From Bacteroidetes bacterium GWA2_40_15 (GTDB lineage: Bacteria > Bacteroidota > Bacteroidia > Bacteroidales > VadinHA17): a stretch of 64,000 nucleotides of DNA. Numbering within the stretch: position 1 is the first letter of the stretch; each line of letters opens with the position of its first letter. Location of the stretch: the NCBI GenBank assembly GCA_001768195.1, contig MENI01000052.1:1-64000 (forward strand). Direction: 5' to 3'. Shown piece by piece: positions 1 through 10,160 of the stretch. Both the position numbers and the translations under genes were made by a program. Below the pieces are notes generated by a model that was given only the letters and a program-made list of their open reading frames with translations, did not search any database and was not told where the DNA came from.

Positions 1-1053
1 ATATATACAAAGAGGCTGGAAAAGGCTAAAGAGCTTACAAAAGCTCAGGCTTTTAAAAATTATCAGGATATTCTGCAGAATAAGGATATTGATTATGTGC
101 TGATTTCTACTCCGGAACACTGGCATTATCAAATGACACTGGATGCTATTGATAACGGAAAGCACATTTATGTTGAAAAGCCAATGACACATACCATTGA
201 ACAAGCCAAAGACATATGTCAGAAAATTGCAGCGACAAAACTCAAAATGCAGGTCGGTGTACAGGGTATGTCGGATGATTCGTATGAAACTGCGCATAAA
301 ATGATTCAGGAAGGGGCGCTTGGGAAAGTTGTCATGGCTCATATTGATTACTCCAGGAATTATCCTGATGATTTCTGGGCATACCCAATCGATGCAGATG
401 CCAAACCCGGGATAAATCTCGACTGGGAAGCCTGGCTTGGTCCTGCACCAAAACGCCCCTGGGACCCAAGAAGATATTTTCAGTGGAGACGGTACTGGGA
501 TTACTCAGGTGGAATTGCAACAGATTTATTTATTCATCGTGTGACCAGGATCATTAAATCGGTGGGATTAAAATTCCCGGATTATGTTGTCGCGACCGGA
601 GGCACCTGGAATTTTGTAAACAGTGTGGCCGAGATACCTGATACTTTTAACATGATGCTGGACTATCCGGAAAAGACCACTGTAATGGTAGTTTCATCAC
701 TGGCAAATGATATGCCGATCAGGCACGTGATCAGAGGGCACAAGGCAACACTGGAATTTACGAAAGAAGGGTTTACAATAACGCCACAGGAACAATCAGA
801 AATGGCTACCATAAGCGGTACAGGTGAGGCTCTGAAAGGAGCCAAACAGTTTACCCATAAGAAAACCGGTGCCGAAGACGTAACCCTGCACCACAGGAAT
901 TTACAATCTGCGATCAGGAAAAACGAAGCCCTTAATTGTGACCAAAACCTTGGTTTCTATGGTGTTGTAGCATGTATGATGGGAGTTGAATCATTTCGTA
1001 GCAGGAAATATCTGAAATGGGACCATCAGAGTAAAAGGGTTATTGAAAGCTGA
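1..1053 (+). CDS. Gfo/Idh/MocA family oxidoreductase, 5' truncated by window edge
   Basis: NAD(P)-dependent sugar or polyol dehydrogenase-type protein. The frame is open from base 1, so the gene starts left of the window and most of the Rossmann fold is missing. What remains includes the family signature GKHIYVEKP, which ends the nucleotide-binding domain and contains the catalytic Lys. After it comes the C-terminal alpha/beta domain with a W..WLG.AP and DYSGG..TD pattern typical of the Bacteroidetes/Planctomycetes secreted Gfo/Idh subgroup. A Tat signal is likely upstream but cannot be seen. It is the only + strand gene at this edge; the next genes run on the minus strand. Family assignment is secure, substrate unknown. 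Confidence 0.9.
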   Translation: MYTKRLEKAKELTKAQAFKNYQDILQNKDIDYVLISTPEHWHYQMTLDAIDNGKHIYVEKPMTHTIEQAKDICQKIAATKLKMQVGVQGMSDDSYETAHKMIQEGALGKVVMAHIDYSRNYPDDFWAYPIDADAKPGINLDWEAWLGPAPKRPWDPRRYFQWRRYWDYSGGIATDLFIHRVTRIIKSVGLKFPDYVVATGGTWNFVNSVAEIPDTFNMMLDYPEKTTVMVVSSLANDMPIRHVIRGHKATLEFTKEGFTITPQEQSEMATISGTGEALKGAKQFTHKKTGAEDVTLHHRNLQSAIRKNEALNCDQNLGFYGVVACMMGVESFRSRKYLKWDHQSKRVIES

Positions 1054-1090
1054 TTATCCAGGCGTGATTTTCTGGTATAAATTCAGATAT

Positions 1091-1780
1091 TCAGAGTTTT
1101 TGTAAGAATTCAGCCAGTTTAAAAAGATCTTCTTTGGAATCAAATTTTACTTTATTGGTTTTCAGATATGATTTTATTGTCTTTTTACTTCCAGGATATA
1201 AGTCCAGAACATTTTTCCTGTTAAACAACCGAAAATCATTCTCAGTAAGCTTTATATAGTAACGAATTGTCTTTTTGAAAACTATATCCTTATCTGCTGT
1301 AAGCTTATAAAAATTACCATCGGCAGGCAATGAAGAGTAAGATGAGGATGCACCTCCGGAACTTGCGGTTCCGTATGGATCCTTTTTCTGTATCTCCTTG
1401 AGGTCTATGAACTGTTTCTGTCCTATCCCGGGAGAGCCGCTTCTGATCAACTCAATATAGCCATTATCGTAATAAAATGTATCCTGTGCAATAAGTACCA
1501 TCCTGACATCTTTCCTGTTGGCAATAGACAAGGTATCATGTCTCTGGATGAACTCTATTTCTCCTGCAATGAAATTATAATTCAGATTTCTGTCAGATTG
1601 GCTTCCATTTGTGAATATTACCCTGCCCGGTATAAACTCGGAATAAAGATATCTTTCAGCAACGGTAAAATAATCAAGCAGCTTTGTTCCGGCCTTAACG
1701 ACTATCAGATCATTATTCTGTGCAGATAAACTTCCGGTCAGTATCAGGGCGGTGCCTATTGTAGTTATTGTTCTTTTCAT
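1091..1780 (-). CDS. Hypothetical exported protein
   Basis: 229-residue protein with a clear Sec signal peptide (MKRTITTIGTALILTGSLSA followed by Q). The mature part is a mixture of beta-strand-like and Lys-rich stretches, with a low-complexity SSGGASSSYSS segment near residue 145. It ends in a Lys-rich region that looks helical. I do not recognise a family. It ends just downstream of the Gfo/Idh gene, convergent with it, and starts 54 bp downstream of the DUF6057 gene on the same strand, so it may be the last gene of that minus-strand unit. Confidence 0.7.
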   Translation of the reverse strand: MKRTITTIGTALILTGSLSAQNNDLIVVKAGTKLLDYFTVAERYLYSEFIPGRVIFTNGSQSDRNLNYNFIAGEIEFIQRHDTLSIANRKDVRMVLIAQDTFYYDNGYIELIRSGSPGIGQKQFIDLKEIQKKDPYGTASSGGASSSYSSLPADGNFYKLTADKDIVFKKTIRYYIKLTENDFRLFNRKNVLDLYPGSKKTIKSYLKTNKVKFDSKEDLFKLAEFLQKL

Positions 1781-1834
1781 CCGGGAAATAAGTATTTGAG
1801 TGGTAAAATTAAGACTTATTTATTGTAAAAAAAA

Positions 1835-3691
1835 TCAATAGATACTTCTGTCGACCGGTTTGCTTCTCATGAATTCGCCACTGATTGTTCCGAACTGAAG
1901 GTAATACCAGAAGGTATTCTTTTCTGTTTTCTTCATACTGGCTTCAATCAGCGACTTATTGCCTTTCAGATCATTCACGACCTGTGCATATCCGGAGAAT
2001 CTTTTTCCTGTTTCAGGATCTGTGGATAATCCTCCCAGGTCAGGCACCGCCTTTGCAAAATTTCTGTATGCTACAATTGCTTCATCAATATGCCTGGGGA
2101 AAGAGGTGTATCCCATGGATTTCATATTTTTTACTTCCTCTTCAACCGCAATCAGATCTTTTTCAAGCAGCAGTCGCGCCATTTTGTATTCGAAAGCTTT
2201 TCTGTTTAAATGGTTGGACTTTATAAGCTGATCAATATTCCTTGCTTCGCCGGGAACTATGAAAAAATCGGACTGTGGCATCAGTTTTATTTTTTCTCCA
2301 AGCTCCGGATCAGCTTTTACCAGTTCAGGGTTGAAAAGGTATTTCTCATATTTTCCGGCCCAGTTCCTGTATTTCAGGGTTTTTTTGAGAACACCGAGGT
2401 ATCTCTCTGCAGGCCTGAAGTTACCATTTATCAATTCTGTCCTTATCAGCATCTTTATGTTCTCAGGAGTGTATCCATTCCGGACCATCAGTTCAAAGGC
2501 AAGATGACGGGCTTCGTTGATAAGACCTATGGTGTAGTAATAATGTATTGTCCGTGAAGCCTGTTCACGATTTCCTTCCAATGATAAAGACATTGGCCCG
2601 GAACTCTGGCGGCTGAAAAACATCCTGCTGCATAACTGGTCTTTCTCAGACAGTGCCAGGTTGTAATAAAACTGCTCAATAATATTTGGGGCAGAATATT
2701 TCTCAATACGTAAAATTACTTTATCTGTCTGCCCGTTAATGAACATCCTCTCAGTTTTCATTATTCCTTCAAGAACCGGATTATTTTGCCATAAAAGAAA
2801 CAAAACTGTTGCCGGGAAAAAAGAAAGAATTGTTACAGGAACAAGATAACCTTCAATTCTTTTGTATCTAAGAATAACTGATAATCTGATGAATAAAGGA
2901 TAGATAACAAAAAGCGAACCGGCAATTAAAAGAGGAATTGTATAAATGCTATAGTCATTGATAATCAGTGGATAATCGAGAATAGTCTTTAATGGTTGAA
3001 GAAAAAGCACTTTGTAAAACAATACCAAAGTCAGGATCGATACGGCAAGCTGGATCAACGGAAATACATACCTCTCTTTTCCATTTTCAAATAAGCCACA
3101 GTACATAAAATACATTCCCAGGTATACCAGGGCAAATGTGCCGGCTATATAGTAGAATAAAGGGAACAATAATAACAGGATAATCCGGACTTCTATTCTT
3201 TTTATAGCGATTGATGCACGAAACCAGAGAGCAACTGAAAGAAATCCCAATGTATGAAAGATATAATAGTTGTAGTTTGCCTGACAGATTAGTAAAGCGA
3301 GAGGTAATAGAATAATAAGGAATATACCTTTGGAATCTTTTTGCGTAAACAGGTTTAAAACAGATCTTAGAATCAAGCAGATAAGTATAAACAGAATGGA
3401 ATTTACCAATGAACCGTATATAGTGCTGAAATAGCCCTGGGTGAGGAAGTTACCTGCATATACAAGCAATCCGCCGGGTCTGGATAGATACTTCGCGAGA
3501 TAATCAAATGAATATATGAACAGGGAGTTGTTTTCCTGGTGGAAAAAGATGCCGTTTCCGAACCATTGAAAATATACAAAAGACAAGGCAAATAGCAGTA
3601 GAAGAGAGATTTGGGTTCCATACCCGGAAATACTCTCAGATACTTTGAGGAAACGAGGTTTTAATTGATATTCAGCCTCTTTCTTTTTCAT
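1835..3691 (-). CDS. DUF6057-like polytopic membrane protein
   Basis: 618-residue protein whose first ~300 residues hold about nine or ten strongly hydrophobic segments. The remaining half is soluble and helical and resembles TPR-like repeats (for example around EARHLAFELMVRNG and LLLEKDLIAVEEE). This layout fits the Bacteroidetes family DUF6057 as I remember it; function is unknown. The gene lies 25 bp downstream of a haem-binding PD40 lipoprotein on the same strand. The pair is probably co-transcribed and may form one envelope complex. Assignment rests on overall layout and genomic partner, not on a named catalytic motif. Confidence 0.75.
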   Translation of the reverse strand: MKKKEAEYQLKPRFLKVSESISGYGTQISLLLLFALSFVYFQWFGNGIFFHQENNSLFIYSFDYLAKYLSRPGGLLVYAGNFLTQGYFSTIYGSLVNSILFILICLILRSVLNLFTQKDSKGIFLIILLPLALLICQANYNYYIFHTLGFLSVALWFRASIAIKRIEVRIILLLLFPLFYYIAGTFALVYLGMYFMYCGLFENGKERYVFPLIQLAVSILTLVLFYKVLFLQPLKTILDYPLIINDYSIYTIPLLIAGSLFVIYPLFIRLSVILRYKRIEGYLVPVTILSFFPATVLFLLWQNNPVLEGIMKTERMFINGQTDKVILRIEKYSAPNIIEQFYYNLALSEKDQLCSRMFFSRQSSGPMSLSLEGNREQASRTIHYYYTIGLINEARHLAFELMVRNGYTPENIKMLIRTELINGNFRPAERYLGVLKKTLKYRNWAGKYEKYLFNPELVKADPELGEKIKLMPQSDFFIVPGEARNIDQLIKSNHLNRKAFEYKMARLLLEKDLIAVEEEVKNMKSMGYTSFPRHIDEAIVAYRNFAKAVPDLGGLSTDPETGKRFSGYAQVVNDLKGNKSLIEASMKKTEKNTFWYYLQFGTISGEFMRSKPVDRSIY

Positions 3692-3716
3692 TATGGTTAA
3701 TCTCTCTCTTTCTTTT

Positions 3717-5198
3717 TTAATTACCGATCCATTTTGCTTTCAAAGGGTCTTGCTTTGATGCTTTCATGAAATCTATAGGGCCTGTTTTTATTTTTCCGGT
3801 AACAAGTTCAGGTCTGTTAAATGTTTTGCCCAGCCTTTGATATAATGAAGGATCTTTTTGGGGCAATACAAATGGTTTGCCGACACTGTCTTCCGTACCG
3901 AAATATGCGAAATAGGGTCGGGCCGTCAGTCCGTCACCACGTTTACTGCTGAAAACAATCCATTTACCGTTTGATGACCATGAATGCCAGCTTTCGGTTT
4001 CATTACTGTTCAGATTCATCTTATCAGTTTTCATGGTTTTCAGATTTAGAAGGTACAGGTCGGCCTCCTTATGCCAGATTGAAAATGTCCCATAATCATG
4101 GAGAGTGAATACCAGAAATTGACCATCCGGTGAAACTGACGGGAAAGAGACTGACTTATCCTTTTCAGATGCATTAAATACAACCTCGGCGTTTCCAAAA
4201 AGTGATAAAGCTGAGTCAAATGACCTTCTGACCAGGTCGTATTTAACCCCTTTGAAGTCATATCCATCTTTAACCTGGATTGTCCTGCAATAATAAAGAT
4301 AGTTGCCCTCGGGAGACCAGCAGGGGAAGGTTTCCATATACTTTACTGAATCATCCTGCGGTAACCCGGACATCCCGTTTCTTTCAACATCATATAAAAA
4401 CATCGAAGAGTACATATCTGAAACTTCAATGTTTTTATCTGTATGCATATGAAAAGACTGCACCGTTTTGTTTGATGAGAAAGCCACATATTTCCCTGAA
4501 GGGTGCCATGATGGATAGACCGCATTTGCGGGCATATTTTCTGTTCTTAAAGCAGTACGGGTGATCTTCTCTCCGTCAATAAAATATGTTCCTCCCAGAG
4601 AGCCTCGTACATGTAATAAAAATCTGTCAGACTGATTTTGTTTAAATGAATGGCAGTTAACGCAATTATCCTTAAGCAGCTGATTTTCAAATATAGATGT
4701 CTCTCTGAAATCTTCTGTTGACCTCTGGACTATTTTCATTTCGACCCATGACTCATAGCCGGGATAGAGTAACCGGTAGCAGAGATATGGGTCCAGCGGT
4801 TCATTGGCAACTCTCATGATTACCGGATCATATTTCTGAAGTTTTTTCTCTTTATCTACCGATATAATATCGATTTCAATATTTCCCTCCTGACTTTCTG
4901 CAAGTAATTTTTTCCATAATTTCAGGGGAAATTGAACGGTTCCATCAGAAGATTTTATGATAAAACTGGTTCCTGCTAAAGAGACGGCTCTGACTAAAAA
5001 CGAGGTTCCCTCTTCCAAAATTATAAAATTCATCGGCGCAATATTCTTTGGTATGGTGACACCTGAATAATCCGGCTCAATTACAGGTTCGCGTCCTGTT
5101 GATGCGATGTTTTCATATACAGCTTCTTTACAGCCGCTGAAGAAGATTAATATTAAAATTATTAAAACTAAACCAGAAAACTGTTTAATGGGATTCAT
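3717..5198 (-). CDS. Lipoprotein with a c-type haem motif and TolB/PD40 beta-propeller repeats
   Basis: 493 residues with a lipoprotein signal ending FFSGC (Cys23). A single haem-binding motif CVNCH lies at residues 179-183. Downstream are at least four PD40/WD40-like units with the PSWHPSGKY, CWSPEGNYL, PSVSPDGQF and HSWSSNGKW patterns, so the C-terminal half is probably a TolB-type beta-propeller. It should sit in the periplasm, anchored to a membrane. It precedes the DUF6057 gene by 25 bp. The haem may serve electron transfer or sensing; I cannot tell which. Homologues are often labelled cytochrome c biosynthesis protein, which the sequence itself does not support. Confidence 0.82.
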   Translation of the reverse strand: MNPIKQFSGLVLIILILIFFSGCKEAVYENIASTGREPVIEPDYSGVTIPKNIAPMNFIILEEGTSFLVRAVSLAGTSFIIKSSDGTVQFPLKLWKKLLAESQEGNIEIDIISVDKEKKLQKYDPVIMRVANEPLDPYLCYRLLYPGYESWVEMKIVQRSTEDFRETSIFENQLLKDNCVNCHSFKQNQSDRFLLHVRGSLGGTYFIDGEKITRTALRTENMPANAVYPSWHPSGKYVAFSSNKTVQSFHMHTDKNIEVSDMYSSMFLYDVERNGMSGLPQDDSVKYMETFPCWSPEGNYLYYCRTIQVKDGYDFKGVKYDLVRRSFDSALSLFGNAEVVFNASEKDKSVSFPSVSPDGQFLVFTLHDYGTFSIWHKEADLYLLNLKTMKTDKMNLNSNETESWHSWSSNGKWIVFSSKRGDGLTARPYFAYFGTEDSVGKPFVLPQKDPSLYQRLGKTFNRPELVTGKIKTGPIDFMKASKQDPLKAKWIGN

Positions 5199-5273
5199 CT
5201 TTTGATTTTTTCAGTTGTAGGGCTGAAATCTGTATTTTTTTAAATCATAATAGACATTTCTATTATTCAATCT

Positions 5274-6461
5274 CTATTTTAAGATCTGACCAGCAGCCAG
5301 TAACACCATTCCCGGAATATATCCATGATAACCCGTATCCATAACCAGCTGCTTCTGTTCAGCTGGTATTGCCCAGCCTGTGTAGGCATTCTTGACTTTA
5401 CCATCCTCCGATACACAACCGGAAATAAAGCTCCAGGCTTTTTGAACATAATCAGTGTAGCTTTTTGATATCCACCCTTTATCCATTGCTTCCTGGATGC
5501 ATCCTGCAGTCATAGCTGTTGAGGTAACCTCTTCAGGAGATGTCGGGTCATCAACCCATACGTGTAGTCCTCCATTAGGGCCCTGGTGAGCCACCAATCC
5601 ATCTGCAATCTGAGAAAATGTTTCAGTAATAAACTTATAATCCTGGTGATCTTCTGGTAAATGTCTCAATAAAGCTGTCAGAGTATATACCATCCATCCT
5701 GAAGCCCTGCACCAATATGTTTTACCTGGTTCTCTTTGTTCCAGATATATAGTCCTGGTCAACTTTTTTTCGGTATCAAAAAAGAGGTTAATCGACGTTT
5801 TGGCCTGGAAAACGGCGTTCTTCAAATACACCTTTGATGTACTTTCGTCAACAAGGGCTGATGCATCTGCCATGGCCCGAACTGAAAAATATCCTCCGTC
5901 AGGGATACACCATTTATGATAATCGTTATCATCATGCGCCATATAACCAAACCTGTCGCGTGCAGTATAGTGTAGAATAGCGTCTGCTACCGAGAGGCAT
6001 ACTCTCTTTGCATCTGCGTTTTTTATTTGCTGATACAATACATAGCATGGAAATGACACACCTAATGTACCTGCATAAAGTGAAAAAGGGAGTACCCCAT
6101 CTCTTATAATTCTGGCTTTGTTGCCCGAGTAAGTTTTCAGGTACTCTTCATCACTCAGTTTATTATCATGATCGATATGGTAGTTAAGCCAGTTTTCAAC
6201 ATACTGAATACCTTCAGGATACCCCTTCTCTGCCCATACTAATAAGGCTTCTGTCTGGATGGTGCCAAACCAATCCGTATTGAGACTTTCAAATGGTTGT
6301 TCCAGTGTTTTACTGATTAAGGCTTTTATGTTAGTTGGAATAGCTGGCTTATTTGCAGCATTTTCTGTCGTTTGACTGATCTTTTGAGGGTTGCCATTTA
6401 ATATGATGCAAAAAACAGCAACGATCGTAACCACTATTTTTTCTGTATTGCTACGCTTCAT
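5274..6461 (-). CDS. Glycoside hydrolase family 105/88-like unsaturated uronyl hydrolase
   Basis: 395 residues with an N-terminal hydrophobic signal segment and then an (alpha/alpha)6-barrel-like sequence. The WCRASGWMVYTLTALLRHLP segment is the hallmark region of YteR-type GH105 enzymes, and PDGGYFSVRAMADA matches the substrate-cleft helix region. Enzymes of this family hydrate and release 4,5-unsaturated uronic acids left by polysaccharide lyases, for example from rhamnogalacturonan or ulvan fragments. It lies on the minus strand 82 bp after a secreted esterase gene, so the two probably act together on esterified oligosaccharides in the periplasm. GH105 rather than GH88 is inferred from the motif pattern. 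Confidence 0.85.
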   Translation of the reverse strand: MKRSNTEKIVVTIVAVFCIILNGNPQKISQTTENAANKPAIPTNIKALISKTLEQPFESLNTDWFGTIQTEALLVWAEKGYPEGIQYVENWLNYHIDHDNKLSDEEYLKTYSGNKARIIRDGVLPFSLYAGTLGVSFPCYVLYQQIKNADAKRVCLSVADAILHYTARDRFGYMAHDDNDYHKWCIPDGGYFSVRAMADASALVDESTSKVYLKNAVFQAKTSINLFFDTEKKLTRTIYLEQREPGKTYWCRASGWMVYTLTALLRHLPEDHQDYKFITETFSQIADGLVAHQGPNGGLHVWVDDPTSPEEVTSTAMTAGCIQEAMDKGWISKSYTDYVQKAWSFISGCVSEDGKVKNAYTGWAIPAEQKQLVMDTGYHGYIPGMVLLAAGQILK

Positions 6462-6543
6462 TATATTGTTGTTTGTCTGTACATCAGTAAGCCTGCAAAA
6501 GTTTCAAAAATTCTCATATTCTGATATCTGTTCATTAACAAGG

Positions 6544-8625
6544 TTATTGCTGTCTGATAATGGAGGCTGTTCCATCCTCTGATATGTGTATATTGAGATA
6601 AGCATATCCGAAACCATCGGCCACGGGCCTGTGACAGTGCTTATCAATTACTTCAGTCCAGAGCAACTCAGATTGAACAGCAAATTTTAAAGGGTTCTCT
6701 TCAGACGGTTTTTTGTCCAGACGGATCATGGCAGACATCAATGACCGTCCCGTGCTGAATGAATGATATGCAATATCTTCAAGTACAACACCCGGATTGT
6801 TAGCGTTATTAATTGGGATAACAGGGTGCCAGGTATCTGTATCACGGGGATCATAAGCATCCGGAAGCTGAACCCATATAGAAAATATCTCGCCTGGTTC
6901 AGCCTTCCCGTTACCGTTTCCTTTGCCTTCAGAGATCATTGCCGTGTTTAGCGGCCTGTCCCACTCATTCCATGCATATTTGAAAACCGGAAGCTCCTCT
7001 GATCTGCCGTCGAATATTTTGATCTGAACACCTTTATCAGACAATGTTCTGCTTTTCACAACAACCGGAAGAATATGTTCCCGGTCAAGTATAACACCTC
7101 CTGCTTTCATAGAGATCCTTATAAATGCCCTGTTCTCATCAGGAGAAGAGATTAAAGCTTTGCAGATCAGCATTGAATCTACTTTTGTTTTGCTTCCGGC
7201 TTGCAGCAATACGGTTGATGTATGCCTGGTGAATGAAAGTATATCTGTGCTCTCGCTGGCAGCACTTATCTCAACAAGCTGGGCTGATCCGGAAAGATTC
7301 AGGATCTCAAATGTAAGAGGTCTTAAACAGTTGTTTTCGAGATAGATATTTTCATTAATGGTGTCAGTGAGTAAAATTACAGGCGGCTGAAGTTCTTTTC
7401 CTGTAATCCCTATTTCTTCACCTGCCCCTCCCCGGGTTGTCAGAACCAGCTTCCCGTTCCGGTCAGCCCTGGTCTTTTCTTCCCATATTTCGTTTTTCTT
7501 ATATGAATAATGCACCAGCTTATACTCTTCTCCCGGAATGTATACAGGAGGTGTGAAAACAGAAATCTTAAACTCTGAAAGTGATCTCCCCCAGGGTAGT
7601 TTTTTCCTGGTATATATTCCTGCTCCGTTTTTGCTAACATTTCTCAGGTATATCCAGCCAGCTTCGTTTTTATCACTTTTTACTTCATAGCCCCATGTTT
7701 CGAATTCAGGATAGAGATTTATTGCTGAGAAGCAGGGGATAGTCTTTTTTTCAGAGCCGAACAGCCTCATGTGAAAATCAAACTGCAGGTCAACTCCTGC
7801 AGCATGATGATTGCAGAATTCCGCCATATGGTACTCGTTATCGAAGCCGGCTCCTTTAAATGCATTATGAAGTTCTGTGGTGTAATATTTAATATAGTCG
7901 CCGGTTGTTGTTGTATGCCTGAATGGCAAAGCGCGTAAATTTCTCCATAGTTGCTGAACATCGACTGTTGTTGAATATGCAGTCTCGCCAACATCATAAA
8001 AATTCGGGGAATGACAGAACTCCGAGGCGCTGCTGAAGAGATGAGGATTGGTTGCTGCAATCCATATAGCTGTATTGCCCCCCATTGATAATCCTGATAT
8101 TGCCCTGAACTGTGGTCCTTTTTTAGTGTTGTATCTTGAGTCGACGACATCAAATAACTCCCTTATATACAGGGAGAAGTTATAATAATTGCCCTTCCAG
8201 TCTTTTGCCTGTGATGGAAAATAAACCCCGCAACCATCTAGTCCATTGATCTTCCCATCTACACATATTATAATTACATTGTTGTTATATGTGTAATTCT
8301 CAAAGTCAGCATTACTTGAATAATCATATGCAGGATCATGCTTTCGGCCGGTTACAGACGGGGGTGTCAATCCGAAATCTGCATAGCTGTATGTACCACT
8401 CTTTTCATAGCTGCCTCCGCATCCGTGGAAATAATAGATCACAGGATACCTTCTGGCCTGGTTTAAAGGATTGTAATCAGGAGGTGTAAATATCCTGAAC
8501 GACCTTTCTTCATTGAAAACCCTGCTGAAGTGACTCTCATCGTTGTAAGAGAAAAGTGTCAGCGAAAAGCACAGCAGGAATATGTTCAGCAGGAAGAGCT
8601 TATAAATCATCGGGATATAATTCAA
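6544..8625 (-). CDS. Secreted esterase-D/feruloyl-esterase-like alpha/beta hydrolase with C-terminal accessory domains
   Basis: 693 residues with a signal peptide and then an esterase-D (PF00756-like) domain to about residue 300. Its features are an oxyanion region YYFHGCGG, nucleophile elbow GLSMGG and a late FCNHH region with a candidate catalytic His. The remaining ~390 residues look beta-rich and probably form two accessory domains. Such enzymes remove acyl or aromatic esters from plant or algal polysaccharides. The gene is divergent from the GH88-like gene at 8778, with a 152-bp gap as possible shared control region, and is followed by the GH105-like gene. Substrate is inferred from context only. 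Confidence 0.82.
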   Translation of the reverse strand: MNYIPMIYKLFLLNIFLLCFSLTLFSYNDESHFSRVFNEERSFRIFTPPDYNPLNQARRYPVIYYFHGCGGSYEKSGTYSYADFGLTPPSVTGRKHDPAYDYSSNADFENYTYNNNVIIICVDGKINGLDGCGVYFPSQAKDWKGNYYNFSLYIRELFDVVDSRYNTKKGPQFRAISGLSMGGNTAIWIAATNPHLFSSASEFCHSPNFYDVGETAYSTTVDVQQLWRNLRALPFRHTTTTGDYIKYYTTELHNAFKGAGFDNEYHMAEFCNHHAAGVDLQFDFHMRLFGSEKKTIPCFSAINLYPEFETWGYEVKSDKNEAGWIYLRNVSKNGAGIYTRKKLPWGRSLSEFKISVFTPPVYIPGEEYKLVHYSYKKNEIWEEKTRADRNGKLVLTTRGGAGEEIGITGKELQPPVILLTDTINENIYLENNCLRPLTFEILNLSGSAQLVEISAASESTDILSFTRHTSTVLLQAGSKTKVDSMLICKALISSPDENRAFIRISMKAGGVILDREHILPVVVKSRTLSDKGVQIKIFDGRSEELPVFKYAWNEWDRPLNTAMISEGKGNGNGKAEPGEIFSIWVQLPDAYDPRDTDTWHPVIPINNANNPGVVLEDIAYHSFSTGRSLMSAMIRLDKKPSEENPLKFAVQSELLWTEVIDKHCHRPVADGFGYAYLNIHISEDGTASIIRQQ

Positions 8626-8777
8626 AAATTTTAATTAATGGTTGAAAACCAGAATCTTTGTTAAGATACAACAAAAACTGCATCACCTGTCACCCGGAGG
8701 GTTATTTAGTTTATTTGTTTTTTGCCTTATGATGATTAAATTGCATCCCGTTTCATATTTTAAATGTATTCCTGTAT

Positions 8778-10160
8778 ATGATTTTGATTGATAAAAACCT
8801 TAAACCCGCCGACCTTTCAAAAAAATTAAAAAGGTTCTGGCAGCTATCCGGAGAAAAAATTCATCTGATTGAAAAGCAGTATGATGAATCGAAAGGCTCA
8901 CCTGTATTTACGGTAAATGGAAAATATTCAACCCGGGGCTGGACCGAATGGACACAGGGTTTTCAATATGGCTCTGCCATTCTGCATTATGATGCCACCG
9001 GAGAAGAAGACATGCTTGATTATGCCAGGAAGAAGACAATTGAAAAGATGGCCCCTCATCTAAGCCACATTGGTGTCCATGATCACGGTTTCAACAATGT
9101 AAGTACATACGGAAATCTTCTCAGGCTGATGAAAGAAGGAAAGATACCTTACGATGAATGGGAGAAGAATTTTTATGAACTTGCCCTCAAGATATCAGGC
9201 GCCGTCCAGGCTTCCCGCTGGACAACTATAAAGGAAGGAGGTTTTATTCACTCTTTCAACGGGGCACACTCACTTTTTGTAGATACCATCCGTTCATGCC
9301 GGGCCCTGACATTAAGTTACATACTCGGACATATTTTCAAGGGAGAGGGAGATGTAAAAATAAATATGCTTGAACGGGCAATGCTCCATATGAAAGCAAC
9401 AGCAAAATACTCAGTATTCTATGGTGAAGGGCGCGACAGTTTCGATGTATGGGGGAGGACAGCACATGAAAGCATTTTCAATGTAAAAGACGGCAATTTC
9501 CGCTGTCCGGGTACACAGCAGGGATACTCCGGTTTCACCACATGGACCAGGGGATTGGCCTGGGCAATGTGTGGTTTTGCTGAGCAGCTTGAATGGATTG
9601 AAACGATTAATACTGAGGAGCTTGCTCCGTTAGGGGGGAAAGAGGCTCTTAAAGCAATCTTCCTTCATGCAGCCAGGGCTACCTGCGACTTTTATATTGC
9701 CACTACCCCGGTGGATGGCGTTCCATACTGGGATACAGGCGCTCCCGGACTTCAGAAAATGGGTGATTACATGGACAGGAAATCTGATCCGTTCAATTCC
9801 TTTGAACCTGTTGACAGTTCTGCAGCTGCCATTGCTTCTCAGGGCTTATTGAGGCTTGGAAGATACCTCACGGATAATGTCGACCAGGAAGAAGGTAAAA
9901 TCTACTGGCTGGCAGGACTTAAAGTAATTGATACATTGCTTGAAGAACCATATCTCAGTACAGACAAAGCTCATCAGGGTCTTCTTCTTCACACAATTTA
10001 TCATCGTCCCAATGGCTGGGACCATGTACCTGAAGGAAGCAAAATACCGTACGGTGAATCGTGCATGTGGGGCGATTACCATATCCGTGAAGCATGCCTT
10101 TACCTCGACAGGATAATCAGCAACGGAAAATATTATACCTATTTTAATTGTGTAAAATGA
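8778..10160 (+). CDS. GH88-like unsaturated glucuronyl/galacturonyl hydrolase
   Basis: 460 residues with no signal peptide, so probably cytoplasmic. The sequence follows the (alpha/alpha)6 barrel of unsaturated glucuronyl hydrolases. GVHDHGFNN places Asp102 where family members carry one catalytic Asp, and FVDTIRSCRAL places Asp169 at the second. Trp/Gly-rich loops (TTWTRGLAWAMCGFAEQL) and a C-terminal WGDYHIREACLYL segment also fit. It would remove the unsaturated uronic acid from imported disaccharides. Its stop overlaps the start of the next gene (ATGA), so the two are translationally coupled. Confidence 0.82.
   Translation: MILIDKNLKPADLSKKLKRFWQLSGEKIHLIEKQYDESKGSPVFTVNGKYSTRGWTEWTQGFQYGSAILHYDATGEEDMLDYARKKTIEKMAPHLSHIGVHDHGFNNVSTYGNLLRLMKEGKIPYDEWEKNFYELALKISGAVQASRWTTIKEGGFIHSFNGAHSLFVDTIRSCRALTLSYILGHIFKGEGDVKINMLERAMLHMKATAKYSVFYGEGRDSFDVWGRTAHESIFNVKDGNFRCPGTQQGYSGFTTWTRGLAWAMCGFAEQLEWIETINTEELAPLGGKEALKAIFLHAARATCDFYIATTPVDGVPYWDTGAPGLQKMGDYMDRKSDPFNSFEPVDSSAAAIASQGLLRLGRYLTDNVDQEEGKIYWLAGLKVIDTLLEEPYLSTDKAHQGLLLHTIYHRPNGWDHVPEGSKIPYGESCMWGDYHIREACLYLDRIISNGKYYTYFNCVK

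Noticed and set aside
10148..10156. Upstream TTG start of the isomerase gene
   Set aside because: The ATG at 10157 overlaps the previous stop as ATGA, a common coupling, and the extra three residues have no support.
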